38,125 nt of DNA from an uncultured Oscillospiraceae bacterium (GCA_947589745.1 CANQCS010000021.1:1-38125), one strand, 5' to 3'; positions 1 through 8,479 are shown, numbered from the stretch's first letter. The notes: generated by a model from the sequence alone, not told the origin. A program made the numbers and translations.

Positions 1-135
1 AAAAACGAGCCTTACAATCCGGAACTCTACCGCAATGCGGACCGTCCGCCCAAGCATCGTGAGGTCTCTGTGGAAGAAGCTGTCTTTATCCTCCAACGCC
101 AAGGCTATCTCGTGACTGCCCCTGTTTCCTCTTAG
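1..135 (+). CDS. C-terminal fragment of a protein, possibly a transposase
   Basis: Frame 1 is open from the window edge to a TAG at 133-135 and encodes 44 residues, including [12 protein letters not shown] and [13 protein letters not shown]. The start lies outside the window. Charged, proline-rich tails of this kind occur at the C-termini of some IS transposases (I think of the IS110 type), and the surroundings are IS debris, but the family cannot be fixed from 44 residues. Seen: an open, codon-like frame with a clean stop. Inferred: transposase tail. Confidence 0.4.
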   Translation, partial: KNEPYNPELYRNADRPPKHREVSVEEAVFILQRQGYLVTAPVSS

Positions 136-255
136 GTCTTATCTTCAATCTTGATTTTCGGTCCGCTTCGGGGGGCCTGGTTCTGTGCGTCCTTTTTCGG
201 AATGGGACTCAAATTGCAATATTTCAACCTTTGTTAACTCGTTAATTGACCCTGA

Positions 256-265
256 CAGGATAATA
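256..265. repeat. Left copy of a 10-bp direct repeat (CAGGATAATA)
   Basis: CAGGATAATA recurs at 1600-1609, directly abutting the right inverted repeat of the ISAs1 element, and the following bases stay similar (CGGAC versus TAGGAC). It may be the target-site duplication of the IS, with the MITE-like element having inserted later between this copy and the left IS end. Confidence 0.35.
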
Positions 266-270
266 CGGAC

Positions 271-401
271 CTGTTGACAAAGTGCATTCTTAAAAAATCA
301 GGTAAACTTATGCGACCTGATTGTAGAGCTATTGCAATACAACACCAATATTTTAATACATTTGAATGGAGATTTTTTTGAATATACGACTTTGTCAACA
401 G
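271..401. repeat. MITE-like element with 13-bp perfect terminal inverted repeats
   Basis: CTGTTGACAAAGT at 271-283 is matched by its exact reverse complement at 389-401. Inside both arms the similarity continues imperfectly through an A/T run (ending near AAAAAATC on each side). The 131-bp AT-rich element has no ORF. Size and structure fit a MITE or a solo pair of IS ends. It lies immediately left of the ISAs1 element. Confidence 0.5.
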
Positions 402-409
402 CCCCAATA

Positions 410-1599
410 CACGGCTTACGCATGAACAGAAAGCATAACGTCTGCTAGGAAAGCGTTATCATAGGAACAGCGGCGGCGCTTTCTTGCAAGACTGATTTTC
501 TCCGGATATTGCTTCAAAATATCCAGGGCTATATGCCGAACCACCGCCATGTTTTCGGCGGAATGGTCCTTTCTGGTCCGATTATAGTCCTCGTGGAACG
601 TCATATCCAGACACCAATGCACAGAGTTTTCAATTCCCCAATGCACCCGGACCGCTCTGGCAAAGAGGTCTATATCATCCAGAGATGTGATGTAATAACG
701 TGTTTCCTCTGTTGTACGTTCTCCGGTCTGCACGGTTGCGCACACCGCCCCAAAGGCCCTTAGTCCGCTCCACGCTTCCTTTTCGTTGAGCCAGGCCAGG
801 TCCGCGGCCAGATAGTATTTTCGCTGCTCCACCCGCCCCATGCCCCTTTTCAACCGTCTTGATCGTCTGGATCGCCGGGTAGTTCCGCGGGTCCCTCCAG
901 GCGTCCGCAAAGTATTCGGCGGCGGCGTCCCGCCGCAGATTGGGCTGGTTGTCCTTCAGGCCGATCACATAGTCGTCCTTTTTGTCGATGAGCTTTTTCG
1001 CGATCTCCTTCTGACAGCTCATGGCATCCGCCGTGATGACGCAGTTTTCAATGTCCAGCATCTCCAAAAGTGCGGGGACCGCTGTGATCTCGTTGGATTT
1101 CTCCTCCACAGCATACTGCCCCAGTACCAGCTGCTTCCGATTGGCCCACGCGCTCACCATATGGACGGGGCTCTGTTCCCGGCTACCGCTCCGCTGGAGG
1201 GGTTTTCCGTCTATGCTGATGATCTCACCCTCTTCCTCTCCACAGACAGAGGACACCCACTTGCGGAAACAGCGTTCAAACTCGGACGGATCGATCATAC
1301 TCCAGACCCGCTGCATCGTATCATGGGACGGAAGCCCGTTTTTCAGCTTCAGATGCAGCGATTCTTTGAACCACGTTTCTTTTACACGGCAAAAATCTAC
1401 GATATCTTCCCATACATCGCAGCCGGCAATGATCGAGTAAATCGTCATAATCACGATTTCCAAAAGATTGTGCTCCACCTTCCGCGGCTATCTCAGATCT
1501 GTAAGCTCTGTAAAATAGTCCACATGCTCTTTGCACGCTCAAGACTATTTTACTACTTCTACATTGCGGATGGAAACTTTTTTTCATGCGTTGGCCGTG
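410..1599 (-). mobile_element. ISAs1-family insertion sequence, inactive
   Basis: The element is bounded by imperfect inverted repeats of about 23 bp. The left end at 410-433 begins CACGGCTTACGCATGAA, and the right end at 1577-1599, read inward on the minus strand, begins CACGGCCAACGCATGAA. Between them is one ISAs1-type transposase on the minus strand, running nearly end to end, as is usual for compact IS. The transposase carries at least two disabling lesions, so the copy cannot move by itself. Confidence 0.7.
416..1523 (-). pseudogene. ISAs1-family transposase, nonsense codon plus frameshift
   Basis: Translated pieces are typical of DDE transposases of the ISAs1 family: an N-terminal VEHNLLEIVIMTIYSIIAGC, a central ISIDGKPLQRS, VITADAMSCQ and YVIGLKDNQPNL, and a C-terminal RVHWGIENSVHWCLDMTF. 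Two lesions are visible. The N-terminus (DYFTELTDLR) is separated from the body by a TAG just upstream of the GTG at 1476-1478. The body shifts frame at about 835-839, where one extra G in a G-rich run separates VEKGHG from RVEQRKYYLAADLAW. Together the three pieces reconstruct a nearly full-length family member. The probable original start is GTG at 1521-1523. The stop codon lies in the left inverted repeat. Confidence 0.8.
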
Positions 1600-1746
1600 C
1601 AGGATAATATAGGACTTGCGCATGAAAAAATATAGATGCATTCTGCCCCAGCTATCAGCCACTGATGCCCTGTCTCGGCGGCCGGATATTTCAAAGTGAA
1701 TTTCGCGTCAATGGTAAAGGCATTGGACAATCGGAGTGGTCATACA

Positions 1747-3168
1747 TCATGTCATCCATTCAAGTAATCCTCGAAAATCCTCTTCTGTTGGTTGGAAGGG
1801 GAAAACCGCTTGATTCAATACGGTATCAAAAGTGGCTTTACCAAAATCGGTAAAAATTAATGTCGCAGTCTCTCTTACACGGGAAAGCGGACTATGCAAC
1901 ATGCACAGAATCATGTCGGGATGTGCTGTCTGACAGAGATGTACCATGATGTTTTCCGGCTCGTAATCAGCAAGAAGCCACTCAACCCCATAGAGATAGC
2001 TTTGTGGATAATCAGACAGTGCAAGACACTCAATATTATTTGCCGCCAAGAAATGCTTTAACTTTGGAATAAAAAGGAGAACTTTTTCACAGTACGGCTT
2101 AACTTGCAGCACTGGAACCTCCACGACCGCTTCTTGGTGACATTTGTGTACCAGTGTCTGCCGCACTTGCTCATCCCAGAAAAGGCCGGAGGCATTTGCG
2201 CGGACCCACTGTGGTGCTGTTCCAGAACATACGATTCCGATTCGCTTTTTTGACCATTCCAGCAGTTCGTTCCAGAAGTTATTGTCAGAACTAGGCAGTG
2301 GAGGCATGATTAGGGCAGGCGCACAAGGATCAGCTATCAACGCATTTATAAATTCAGATGAGTCTGTGTAGGAACCTAATACTTCGAAAGCCAATTGCTT
2401 TCTTTTATGTGTCAAAGATCCTGCTGGATCATACACAATGGATGTTCCCATGAAGTCCGGCCGCAAACTGGTTACAGGAATAGTCCTCATGTGTATCAGC
2501 TTTCTCCAAAATTCTGCCAGTGGAAAAGAACTATTCTGTTTTTTTAATATCTCGTGAGCTGAGGCAGTAATGGTAGGTGCGGCATAGCTGTTGGACAGTT
2601 GCGTTTCTTCATGTACGCCGTCCGCATTCCTTAGTTTGTGTCTAGCAGATGCCATGAGGCTAACATTATCTGGCTGTAGGTTGTCCGTTACACGGAATTC
2701 GTAGTTAACAAGCTGTGGATCCGCTACGACACCCAAAACGCCAGAGAAACAGGCCGGCATCGTATAGCACACAGTTTTATTGCTGTGTGCCGCCACCAAT
2801 ACCTGTCCTTGACAGAGCATGCGGGAAACTATTTTTTGAAGCGGCTCGTAGTCGGAAAGCCGTGTAGATCCCACGCTCAAATGAATCAAAGGAACCTTCT
2901 GCTCATAGCACCAATGAAGGGCTGATACGAGTTGTTTGATGTTGGTGCGAAATTTTTCGGTAGTGAAGATATCCAGAGAGCAAAAAGAAGCTTCAGGTGC
3001 ATAGGCGTGAATGATACGGGCGCAAGTTGTCCCGTGGTCAACGGAAAAAGAATCATCTACACCACGGGGACGAATAACCCCATTTTCTTCAACCACAAAA
3101 TCGTATTCCACCTTAAGTTCCGGATAGGTGCGAAAATTAATGCCATCGTCAATTACAGCAATCAGCAT
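1747..3168 (-). CDS. Subtilisin-like (S8) serine protease of the RiPP cluster
   Basis: This 473-residue protein has a subtilisin-type catalytic set at its N-terminus: Asp7 in AVIDDGI, His45 in VDHGTTCA, the oxyanion Asn130 in AAHSN, and Ser194 in NSYAAPT, where classical enzymes have GTSxAxP. The catalytic Asp is almost at residue 1, so there is no signal peptide or prodomain and the enzyme should act in the cytoplasm. Residues from about 210 to 473 form a second domain I do not recognise. The start is supported by an AGAGGAAG ribosome site. Low-GC codon use matches the other RiPP maturation genes, from which it is separated by the ABC block. The probable role is leader removal from the Cys-rich peptide. 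That role is inferred from context; the protease family itself is clear. Confidence 0.8.
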   Translation of the reverse strand: MLIAVIDDGINFRTYPELKVEYDFVVEENGVIRPRGVDDSFSVDHGTTCARIIHAYAPEASFCSLDIFTTEKFRTNIKQLVSALHWCYEQKVPLIHLSVGSTRLSDYEPLQKIVSRMLCQGQVLVAAHSNKTVCYTMPACFSGVLGVVADPQLVNYEFRVTDNLQPDNVSLMASARHKLRNADGVHEETQLSNSYAAPTITASAHEILKKQNSSFPLAEFWRKLIHMRTIPVTSLRPDFMGTSIVYDPAGSLTHKRKQLAFEVLGSYTDSSEFINALIADPCAPALIMPPLPSSDNNFWNELLEWSKKRIGIVCSGTAPQWVRANASGLFWDEQVRQTLVHKCHQEAVVEVPVLQVKPYCEKVLLFIPKLKHFLAANNIECLALSDYPQSYLYGVEWLLADYEPENIMVHLCQTAHPDMILCMLHSPLSRVRETATLIFTDFGKATFDTVLNQAVFPFQPTEEDFRGLLEWMT

Positions 3169-3249
3169 AAAGCTTCCTCTGTGTATTCAGTCTGATAATG
3201 TTTCTCTGGTAATGAAACAGTTCCGTATAACGACCATTATCCTCTTATC

Positions 3250-3909
3250 CTAAATCAGTTCTTGGTGTGTTCCCTGCTCCAGGACTTTACCTTTTTGCAA
3301 CACCATAATTCAATCTGCCAAAATACTTTGGTCAGACGGTGGGAGGTAAAAGGACAGTCTTCCCGTCTGTAAGTTTTTTAGATTCTGAAAAGTTCATGCT
3401 CCACTTTTGAATCCAAGTTGGAGGATGGCTCATCCAGCACTAGAGCAGTGTATCGCCGGTAAAATGTTCTGACTATGGCTAATTTTTGATATTGTCCACC
3501 GGATGGCCCTATTTCTTGGCTATAAAATAACCGGGATAAGTACGAGTCCAAAACTGTATGCCTTGTCCAAAATATCAATAGCTCCACTATGGAAAAGAGC
3601 ATATTTGCATTTCCAGCCCGATTCATCATGTAAAGTGTCAATTCACAGTTGGTTAACTGTTCATGCTATAGACCGTATGTAGGTTTGACCTTTCAGGATT
3701 GCTGAACGAAAGATACCAGTTAGGCAGAGAGTGCCAGTCAACAGAATCAGCGTTGTACGCTCTTGATTTGCCCCGAAGCGCCCGCTAAAACATCCAAGAT
3801 ATACTTTCCCAAAACAGAATCGACCTAGAGGCAGGACCAGATTGCAAAGCAACCGTAGCAAAGTATAGAAAGAAGATGTTCTCCAAGAATGTACAAGGTG
3901 GTCGCCCAT
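3250..3909 (-). pseudogene. Decayed ABC exporter (TMD plus ATPase)
   Basis: Three reading frames must be joined to recover this gene. A hydrophobic piece (3661-3909) looks like membrane-domain remains. The frame at 3378-3641 contains the ABC signature and Walker B region, SGGQYQKLAIVRT and ALVLDEPSSNLDS. Past a stop, short pieces in shifted frames read LTDGKTVL, FTSHRLTKVF and IMVLQKGKVLEQGTHQEL, the standard end of an ABC exporter ATPase, closing with TAG near 3250. The Walker A segment and most of the membrane domain are missing. No C39 peptidase domain is visible. It was probably the original peptide exporter of this locus, now lost by frameshifts and deletions. Confidence 0.75.
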
Positions 3910-3969
3910 GGTAGAGAAAAGGGAGCCTGTATGTCCTTGAATCTTACGCTTAGGTAATCAGACCATCTC

Positions 3970-4635
3970 TTACCTCTCCCTTGTCAGTACCCCGTCAGCC
4001 ATGCGGTAGACCGTGTCCGAGGCGTCGGCGATGGCCGGGTCGTGGGTGACGATGACCACACAGTAGTTTTCTTCGTGGGCCAGCCTACTCAAAAGCGCCA
4101 CCACGTTGCGGCTGTTCTCTCCGTCCAGGTTGCCCGTGGGCTCATCGGCCAGGAGCACCTGGGCTCCGGAGGCCATGCTCCGGGCGATGGCCACCCGCTG
4201 CTGCTCGCCGCCTGAGAGGTTGGCTGGGTAGCGTTTCCATTTCTCCTCCCCGATTCCTACTTTCCTCAAAAGCTCCCCGGCCTTGGCCTTGGCCTCCTTC
4301 TGGGCCGCACCCAGCAGTTCCATGGGGTAGCACACGTTCTCCATGACAGTGAGCAAGGGGAACAGCTGGAAGGCCTGAAAGATCACCGACACATCCTCCC
4401 GGCGGTACTGGTCCAGATCTTTCGCGGACAGATCGGCGCCGTTCAGGATCACCGAGCCGGCGCTGGGCCGGTCCAGACCGGCCAGAATGGAGAGCAGCGT
4501 GGTCTTGCCGGAGCCGGAGGGCCCCACCACGGCGGCGACCTTCCCGGCCTCAAACTCGCAGGTGACCCCATTCAGGGCCATCCGGTCCCCCTTCTTATAA
4601 CGGTAGCTTACATTGTTGACAGACAGTATGCTCAT
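3970..4635 (-). CDS. MacB/LolD-type ABC transporter ATPase
   Basis: This 221-residue protein has all ABC ATPase motifs: Walker A GPSGSGKT (38-45), Q-loop Gln87, signature LSGGEQQ (140-146), Walker B VLLADEP (160-166) and the switch His198 in VTHD. The ADEPTGNLD sequence is characteristic of the MacB/LolD/FtsE branch that powers FtsX-type permeases. It is the last gene of a three-gene transporter unit, 19 bp after the second permease. In RiPP loci such units export peptides or give self-immunity; which applies here is inferred. GC content is visibly higher than in the flanking RiPP genes. Confidence 0.9.
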   Translation of the reverse strand: MSILSVNNVSYRYKKGDRMALNGVTCEFEAGKVAAVVGPSGSGKTTLLSILAGLDRPSAGSVILNGADLSAKDLDQYRREDVSVIFQAFQLFPLLTVMENVCYPMELLGAAQKEAKAKAGELLRKVGIGEEKWKRYPANLSGGEQQRVAIARSMASGAQVLLADEPTGNLDGENSRNVVALLSRLAHEENYCVVIVTHDPAIADASDTVYRMADGVLTRER

Positions 4636-4654
4636 CGTGAAATACCCCCTTGTG

Positions 4655-5968
4655 TTATTCCTTCACTTGCAGTAATTCCAGTGGATCTTTCGCTGTCATG
4701 GCAACAGAGGCCACGGCAGCGCCAAGGACAGCTGAGATCAGATAGAGCCCTGTCCTGCCCAGAGCGGGCAGGAGCAGTCCGGCCGCATCCCCCGTGGGCA
4801 GCATGACGTGGGCCATGACCACCGCCACCAGGTGGCCGGCCACCAGGCCGACGAAACAGGGCAGGATGTTCTGAAGGCAGAGGATCGCCCGGCATCGGGC
4901 CTTGGAGTTGCCCAGCACCCGCAGAATGGCGGCCTCCTTGGCCGACAGCAGGGAGAGCAGAATGGAGATGCCCGCCGCCACGATCAGGGACAGGGCCAAT
5001 GTCACGGGATAGAGCGTCTTCATCAGGGTGATCCCCTGCTCCATGGGCGCGATCGCCTGGCGCAGCTCCTGATCCCAGTAGACGGCGGTGATGGGCACCA
5101 CACCGCCCTCGGGAAGAAGATCGGAGAGCCGGACCCGGAACTCATCCAGCTGGTGGTTTTTCGCCGGGTCTATGGTCAGGATGACTCGCTGGTAGTTAGG
5201 GTCTGTTCCCGCCACCTCCCGGTAGCTCTCCATGGGCAGGAGCACCATATTGAAGCTGCCTGGATGAGTGCCCACCACAGTGAGGTTGGTGACGACCCTG
5301 GTCGTCTTGGGGGGCTCACCGGAGATGTCTACCGCGATGCCCGCCCGCAGCAGATCCCCCTCCTCCATCTGGAGCGTCTCATAGAGCTTCTGGGAGACCA
5401 CCGCGGGGTAGACCTTTGCGGTGTCCTCGCTCTGCCAGTCATTCCAGCTCTGGAGGAAGACCGATTCGTCCCAGCCGTCAAAGTAAGTAATCTCTCCGCC
5501 GGCGTCGGCGTGGTGCTCCTGAAATTCCTGGGAATATTCCGCCCCATAGAGGGTGACGTCGCCGACTGTGTACCGGTCATCCACCACACCTCCCCTGGCG
5601 TCCAACCGGATCAGGTAGTCCGCTTGTGTGGCCGCCTCCACATAGCAGTGGGAGAGGAAGCCGGTGCCAGCCAGATCATCCACGATGGAGGGATAGACGT
5701 ATCCGGTGTAGGTGATCCCCTTTCTGGTGATGGGGGCTAACGAGTTTTTGATGAGCTCCGCTGTGACCGTGGTGGTGGTATACAGGTGCTCCAGCTCATT
5801 CTCGCTGCGAATGGTGGACACCCGGATCAGCATGAGCCCCACCATGAAGGCCCCGGCCAACACAAGGCAGAGCAGGCTTTTGCCCGGCGCGCGAAGGATG
5901 TGGCGCAGGACATAGCGGCCCATGGCGCCGCTCCCGCCGTTTCTTTTCTGTTGCAGCATCAAGATCAC
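4655..5968 (-). CDS. FtsX/MacB-type ABC permease (second of pair)
   Basis: Up to 437 residues: one N-terminal membrane helix (about residues 33-55, SLLCLVLAGAFMVGLMLI), a large extracytoplasmic domain of about 240 residues, then three C-terminal helices (LALSLIVAAGISILLSLLSA, NILPCFVGLVAGHLVAVVM, YLISAVLGAAVASVAM). This is the FtsX-like layout of MacB-type mechanotransmission transporters. The segment AKEAAILRVLGNSKARC after the second helix is the usual coupling region to the ATPase. The start is ambiguous: a GTG preceded by GAAAGG at 5966-5968, or an internal ATG (MGRYVLRH) 15 codons downstream. It follows the first permease by 19 bp. Confidence 0.87.
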   Translation of the reverse strand: MILMLQQKRNGGSGAMGRYVLRHILRAPGKSLLCLVLAGAFMVGLMLIRVSTIRSENELEHLYTTTTVTAELIKNSLAPITRKGITYTGYVYPSIVDDLAGTGFLSHCYVEAATQADYLIRLDARGGVVDDRYTVGDVTLYGAEYSQEFQEHHADAGGEITYFDGWDESVFLQSWNDWQSEDTAKVYPAVVSQKLYETLQMEEGDLLRAGIAVDISGEPPKTTRVVTNLTVVGTHPGSFNMVLLPMESYREVAGTDPNYQRVILTIDPAKNHQLDEFRVRLSDLLPEGGVVPITAVYWDQELRQAIAPMEQGITLMKTLYPVTLALSLIVAAGISILLSLLSAKEAAILRVLGNSKARCRAILCLQNILPCFVGLVAGHLVAVVMAHVMLPTGDAAGLLLPALGRTGLYLISAVLGAAVASVAMTAKDPLELLQVKE

Positions 5969-5987
5969 GACCTTTCGGGGAAAAGTA

Positions 5988-7778
5988 TTATCTCTTGGTC
6001 CTTCCGCCCTGCAGTTGGGAGAGGACCGGCCGTCTGGCGGTCAACCAAGCAGAGCCCAGGGCCAGGACCAGCAGTGCGGCAGCTAAAGCGAGATCAAGGG
6101 CGGCCAAGGTGGTCATGCTCAGGGTGACGGCCGTTCCCTCGACCCCCGCAGCCTCCACCAGGGTGCTGACCAAGCGGTCGGCGTTGGCCTGGGTGTAGTT
6201 CCATGCCGGAACGGACCCACCGGCGATCCCCACGCAGCCGGTCAGCACCAGTGGCAGGGCTGAGGCTGTGACGCACTTCCCAATGGGGACGCCCAGAGCC
6301 CGGCTGATGGCCAGATCCCGCCGGCGAGATTGGAAGTAGACAAAGCAGGCCAGGCAGAAGCACACCGCCACAATGACAGCAAAGAGCAGCACATTGCTTC
6401 GCGCGGTGGCGCCGATACCCTCCGTGGCGCTTTTGAAAGTACGGTAGCCGGTCTCCCGGAAGGTAACGGTGTACCCCATCGCCGCCAGGTCCTCCCTTGT
6501 GGCGTCCAGGAAGGCGTCCTCGTGCTCGGGAGAATCCAGCACAAGGGTATATGGGCCGGAGAAAAGGGTACCGTCACTATCGAGAGCGGGGTGGAATGTC
6601 TCCGGGAAGACCGAAAGGGGGATATAGGCAAATTGATTGACGAGACTGCCCCAGCGATCCCCTCCGGGAGATGGGGTGCTGCCATAGATGCCCACGATTT
6701 CAAAGGTCTCGGTCTGGGAGGACAGCTCGTATCCGATCGGTTGCAGATCCGTCAGATAGCCGGTGCCGTCCACATAATAGTGGCCATCGTACGCATAAGA
6801 GGTATCCCGCAGCGTGAGGGTGATGGTGTCTCCTATCGCCAGATCCCTGGCCAGGGCAAGGCCGTGGGGGATCACGATGACCCGGCTGCCGGCCAGGTCA
6901 TCCTCGTGGTCCAGCCAGCGCCCGTCCACCAGGTAGTAGCGGCTCTCATAGTAGTTAGCGGACTGGATCGCGGCTATGGTGCTCATATCCGCGGTGGCCG
7001 TCAGGCTCAGCGCACAGGCGTTGTCATGGCACTGCTTGATCTCGTTGGCGAGTGTGGCGTATTCCGGCAGGGAGAGGTCCACATTGCCGTCAGTCTGGAG
7101 GGACCAGGGGAGATCCGGGGCCAGGGGCAGCCAGACAAATCTCGTCATGTCTGTGGACGAGACGACGGTGGCTAGCCCCACAGACTGCATTGCGGTGGTC
7201 TCTCTGGTAGCCCGAAGCAGATACCGTGCCCCCAGTTTCATCTCGGTGACATAATCCCCAAATGCCTCCGGAGGCGCATAGAGGCAGACCGTCTTATCCG
7301 GGGCGACATACTCCGGATAGCCCGCGATCACTTCATCCACATTAAACATAAATATGTATTTGTCCATGAGGCCGCCCGTATAGGTCCCGTAGAAATACAT
7401 CTCCCAAGGGTATATCTTCTCGGCGTCCGGCTCCCGCTCGTTCATCCAAAAACTGCCTGGGCCGGCATTTGCGTTATAGTACCCGTCCTGGATCACCCCT
7501 GAGACAGAGTGCCGCGGGTCCATATAGGCTATATAGGGGTTTTGCTCCAGATAGCTGGTCACCCCGTCCAAAAGGTACGTGCTGTCGCTGTCTTCGACCG
7601 GGACCAGGCTGCCGACAGAACGGTAATACTGAAGCAGTTCCTCCTGCTCCTGGGAGATCAGGGAGTATTCTCCCACACGGGCGGCAAACGCGAAAGAGAT
7701 CACCCCCACCAACAGGAGGATGAACAGGCTGCGGACAGGCTGCCGCAGGGCGGAGCGAAAAAAAACGGTTTTCTTCAT
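5988..7778 (-). CDS. FtsX/MacB-type ABC permease (first of pair)
   Basis: This 596-residue protein opens with a membrane helix (about residues 14-32, SLFILLLVGVISFAF), continues with a roughly 430-residue extracytoplasmic domain rich in Tyr, Asp and Thr, and ends with FtsX-type helices (VLLFAVIVAVCFCLACFVYF, LPLVLTGCVGIAGG and a final LALAAALLVLALGS). RRRDLAISRALGVPIGK after the second helix is the expected coupling segment. The start has an AGGAGG ribosome site 6 bp upstream. It is the first gene of the three-gene transporter and follows the peptide precursor by 143 bp, which hold a hairpin. Together with the 437-residue permease it would form a heterodimeric channel in the cytoplasmic membrane. 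Confidence 0.88.
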   Translation of the reverse strand: MKKTVFFRSALRQPVRSLFILLLVGVISFAFAARVGEYSLISQEQEELLQYYRSVGSLVPVEDSDSTYLLDGVTSYLEQNPYIAYMDPRHSVSGVIQDGYYNANAGPGSFWMNEREPDAEKIYPWEMYFYGTYTGGLMDKYIFMFNVDEVIAGYPEYVAPDKTVCLYAPPEAFGDYVTEMKLGARYLLRATRETTAMQSVGLATVVSSTDMTRFVWLPLAPDLPWSLQTDGNVDLSLPEYATLANEIKQCHDNACALSLTATADMSTIAAIQSANYYESRYYLVDGRWLDHEDDLAGSRVIVIPHGLALARDLAIGDTITLTLRDTSYAYDGHYYVDGTGYLTDLQPIGYELSSQTETFEIVGIYGSTPSPGGDRWGSLVNQFAYIPLSVFPETFHPALDSDGTLFSGPYTLVLDSPEHEDAFLDATREDLAAMGYTVTFRETGYRTFKSATEGIGATARSNVLLFAVIVAVCFCLACFVYFQSRRRDLAISRALGVPIGKCVTASALPLVLTGCVGIAGGSVPAWNYTQANADRLVSTLVEAAGVEGTAVTLSMTTLAALDLALAAALLVLALGSAWLTARRPVLSQLQGGRTKR

Positions 7779-7804
7779 GAAGCACCTCCTAGAAAAATGA
7801 CTCT

Positions 7805-7832
7805 CAGCGACGCCCTATTTCAGGCGTCGCTG
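7805..7832 (-). terminator. Hairpin between precursor and transporter genes
   Basis: CAGCGACGCC at 7805-7814 pairs perfectly with GGCGTCGCTG at 7823-7832, leaving an 8-nt loop. On the minus strand a T5 run follows six bases after the stem. The offset T-run makes it a weak terminator or attenuator; it could lower transporter expression relative to the precursor. Confidence 0.5.
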
Positions 7833-7858
7833 ATGAGCCACGCAATACACAAGACTTG

Positions 7859-7878
7859 CGTAATAGATTATACGTAAT
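7859..7878 (-). promoter_or_regulatory. Possible transporter promoter region with CGTAAT direct repeats
   Basis: On the minus strand a perfect TATAAT -10 box lies at 7867-7872, upstream of the permease gene, but no convincing -35 is seen at the right distance. It is bracketed by two CGTAAT copies (7859-7864 and 7873-7878) 14 bp apart, related to the ATTACA motifs at the other two promoters of the cluster. Confidence 0.35.
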
Positions 7879-7921
7879 TACAAATTTGAGAAGCTAAAAA
7901 GGAGGAACAAATCAGGCATTT

Positions 7922-8155
7922 TTAGCGGGTTGCCACCTGGCTGTTAGCCGAAATAGATTCGGTGACGATGCTGGATGCGGAACTGTATGCGCTATCACTA
8001 GGTGACGCACTATTGGTTGCATAGACTCCATTGCTACCGCCACAAGAACAGGAACACGTACAAGTGCAGTTGCACGAAGCGAGCAAGCAAGAACATATAC
8101 AAGCATAGGCTTCAACAGATGCGTCATTGTTTTGCTTTTTGGAAACTTTGAACAT
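7922..8155 (-). CDS. Cys-rich RiPP precursor peptide, CLI_3235-like
   Basis: This is a 77-residue peptide. The N-terminal part, MFKVSKKQNNDASVEAYAC, matches my recollection of the conserved leader of the clostridial CLI_3235 bacteriocin family. The core has nine cysteines in CIC-SC, then CNCTCTCSCSC, so most alternate with a single small residue (CxCxC). A GG pair follows, then a roughly 38-residue Ser/Thr/Ala-rich tail without Cys. The start is chosen at the ATG at 8153-8155, not the upstream ATG at 8164, because AGAAAGGA lies 7 bp before it and overlaps the upstream ATG. It has its own promoter, and the maturation genes lie just upstream. It is presumably modified on Cys by the radical SAM enzyme; the modification itself cannot be read from sequence. 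Confidence 0.82.
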   Translation of the reverse strand: MFKVSKKQNNDASVEAYACICSCLLASCNCTCTCSCSCGGSNGVYATNSASPSDSAYSSASSIVTESISANSQVATR

Positions 8156-8175
8156 ATACGTCATCCTTTCTGAAT

Positions 8176-8204
8176 AGTATACTGCAAATCTTGTGTAATC
8201 GCAA
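8176..8204 (-). promoter_or_regulatory. Sigma-A promoter for the precursor gene
   Basis: On the minus strand TTGCGA (8199-8204) and TATACT (8176-8181) are separated by 17 bp, placing the transcription start about 15 bp before the precursor ribosome site. It lies wholly in the gap between the ACP-like gene and the precursor. An ATTACA motif (8194-8199) touches the -35 box. Confidence 0.6.
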
Positions 8205-8206
8205 CA

Positions 8207-8479
8207 TCAAGTGTGCTCAAGAACATCTTGAACAACGGAGCAAATACCGTTGATAGAACTAAATCCATACTGTTCTAGGGATTCAGGAGGAATATTTATA
8301 TTAAACTCCTTTTCAATCTCAAACAGGATATAAATCAAGTCCACTTCGAACAAGTTGAGAACATATCCCGTCAGGGGTTCCTGCCAGAGAGAGGTATCCA
8401 ATTTATCAGGCGATAATCCGATACACTTAGCCACGACGGAGATAATTCGAGATTCAATGTCAGCTTTTGTTGTTACCAT
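8207..8479 (-). CDS. Acyl-carrier-protein-like RiPP maturation protein, no attachment Ser
   Basis: This 90-residue protein has the helical pattern of acyl carrier proteins, ending in YILFEIEKEFNINIPPE, which aligns with the helix II region LVMALEEEFDTEIP of ordinary ACPs. At the position where ACPs carry the DSL serine that receives phosphopantetheine, the sequence is LNLFEVDL and has no Ser. It should therefore not be a conventional thioester carrier. This fits the acyl-carrier-related proteins described with clostridial Cys-rich peptide systems (TIGR04069 type, from memory). The start overlaps the end of the upstream gene by 7 bp, with a GGGAGG ribosome site inside it, so the two are translationally linked. 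A scaffolding or precursor-presenting role is inference. Confidence 0.75.
   Translation of the reverse strand: MVTTKADIESRIISVVAKCIGLSPDKLDTSLWQEPLTGYVLNLFEVDLIYILFEIEKEFNINIPPESLEQYGFSSINGICSVVQDVLEHT

Noticed and set aside
1577-1662. Minus-strand peptide resembling a RelE/Gp49-type toxin end (DSWGRMHLYFF, YIILHGQRMKK)
   Set aside because: The HGQRMKK part is encoded by the IS terminal inverted repeat and the rest is very short; no toxin core or antitoxin gene is present.
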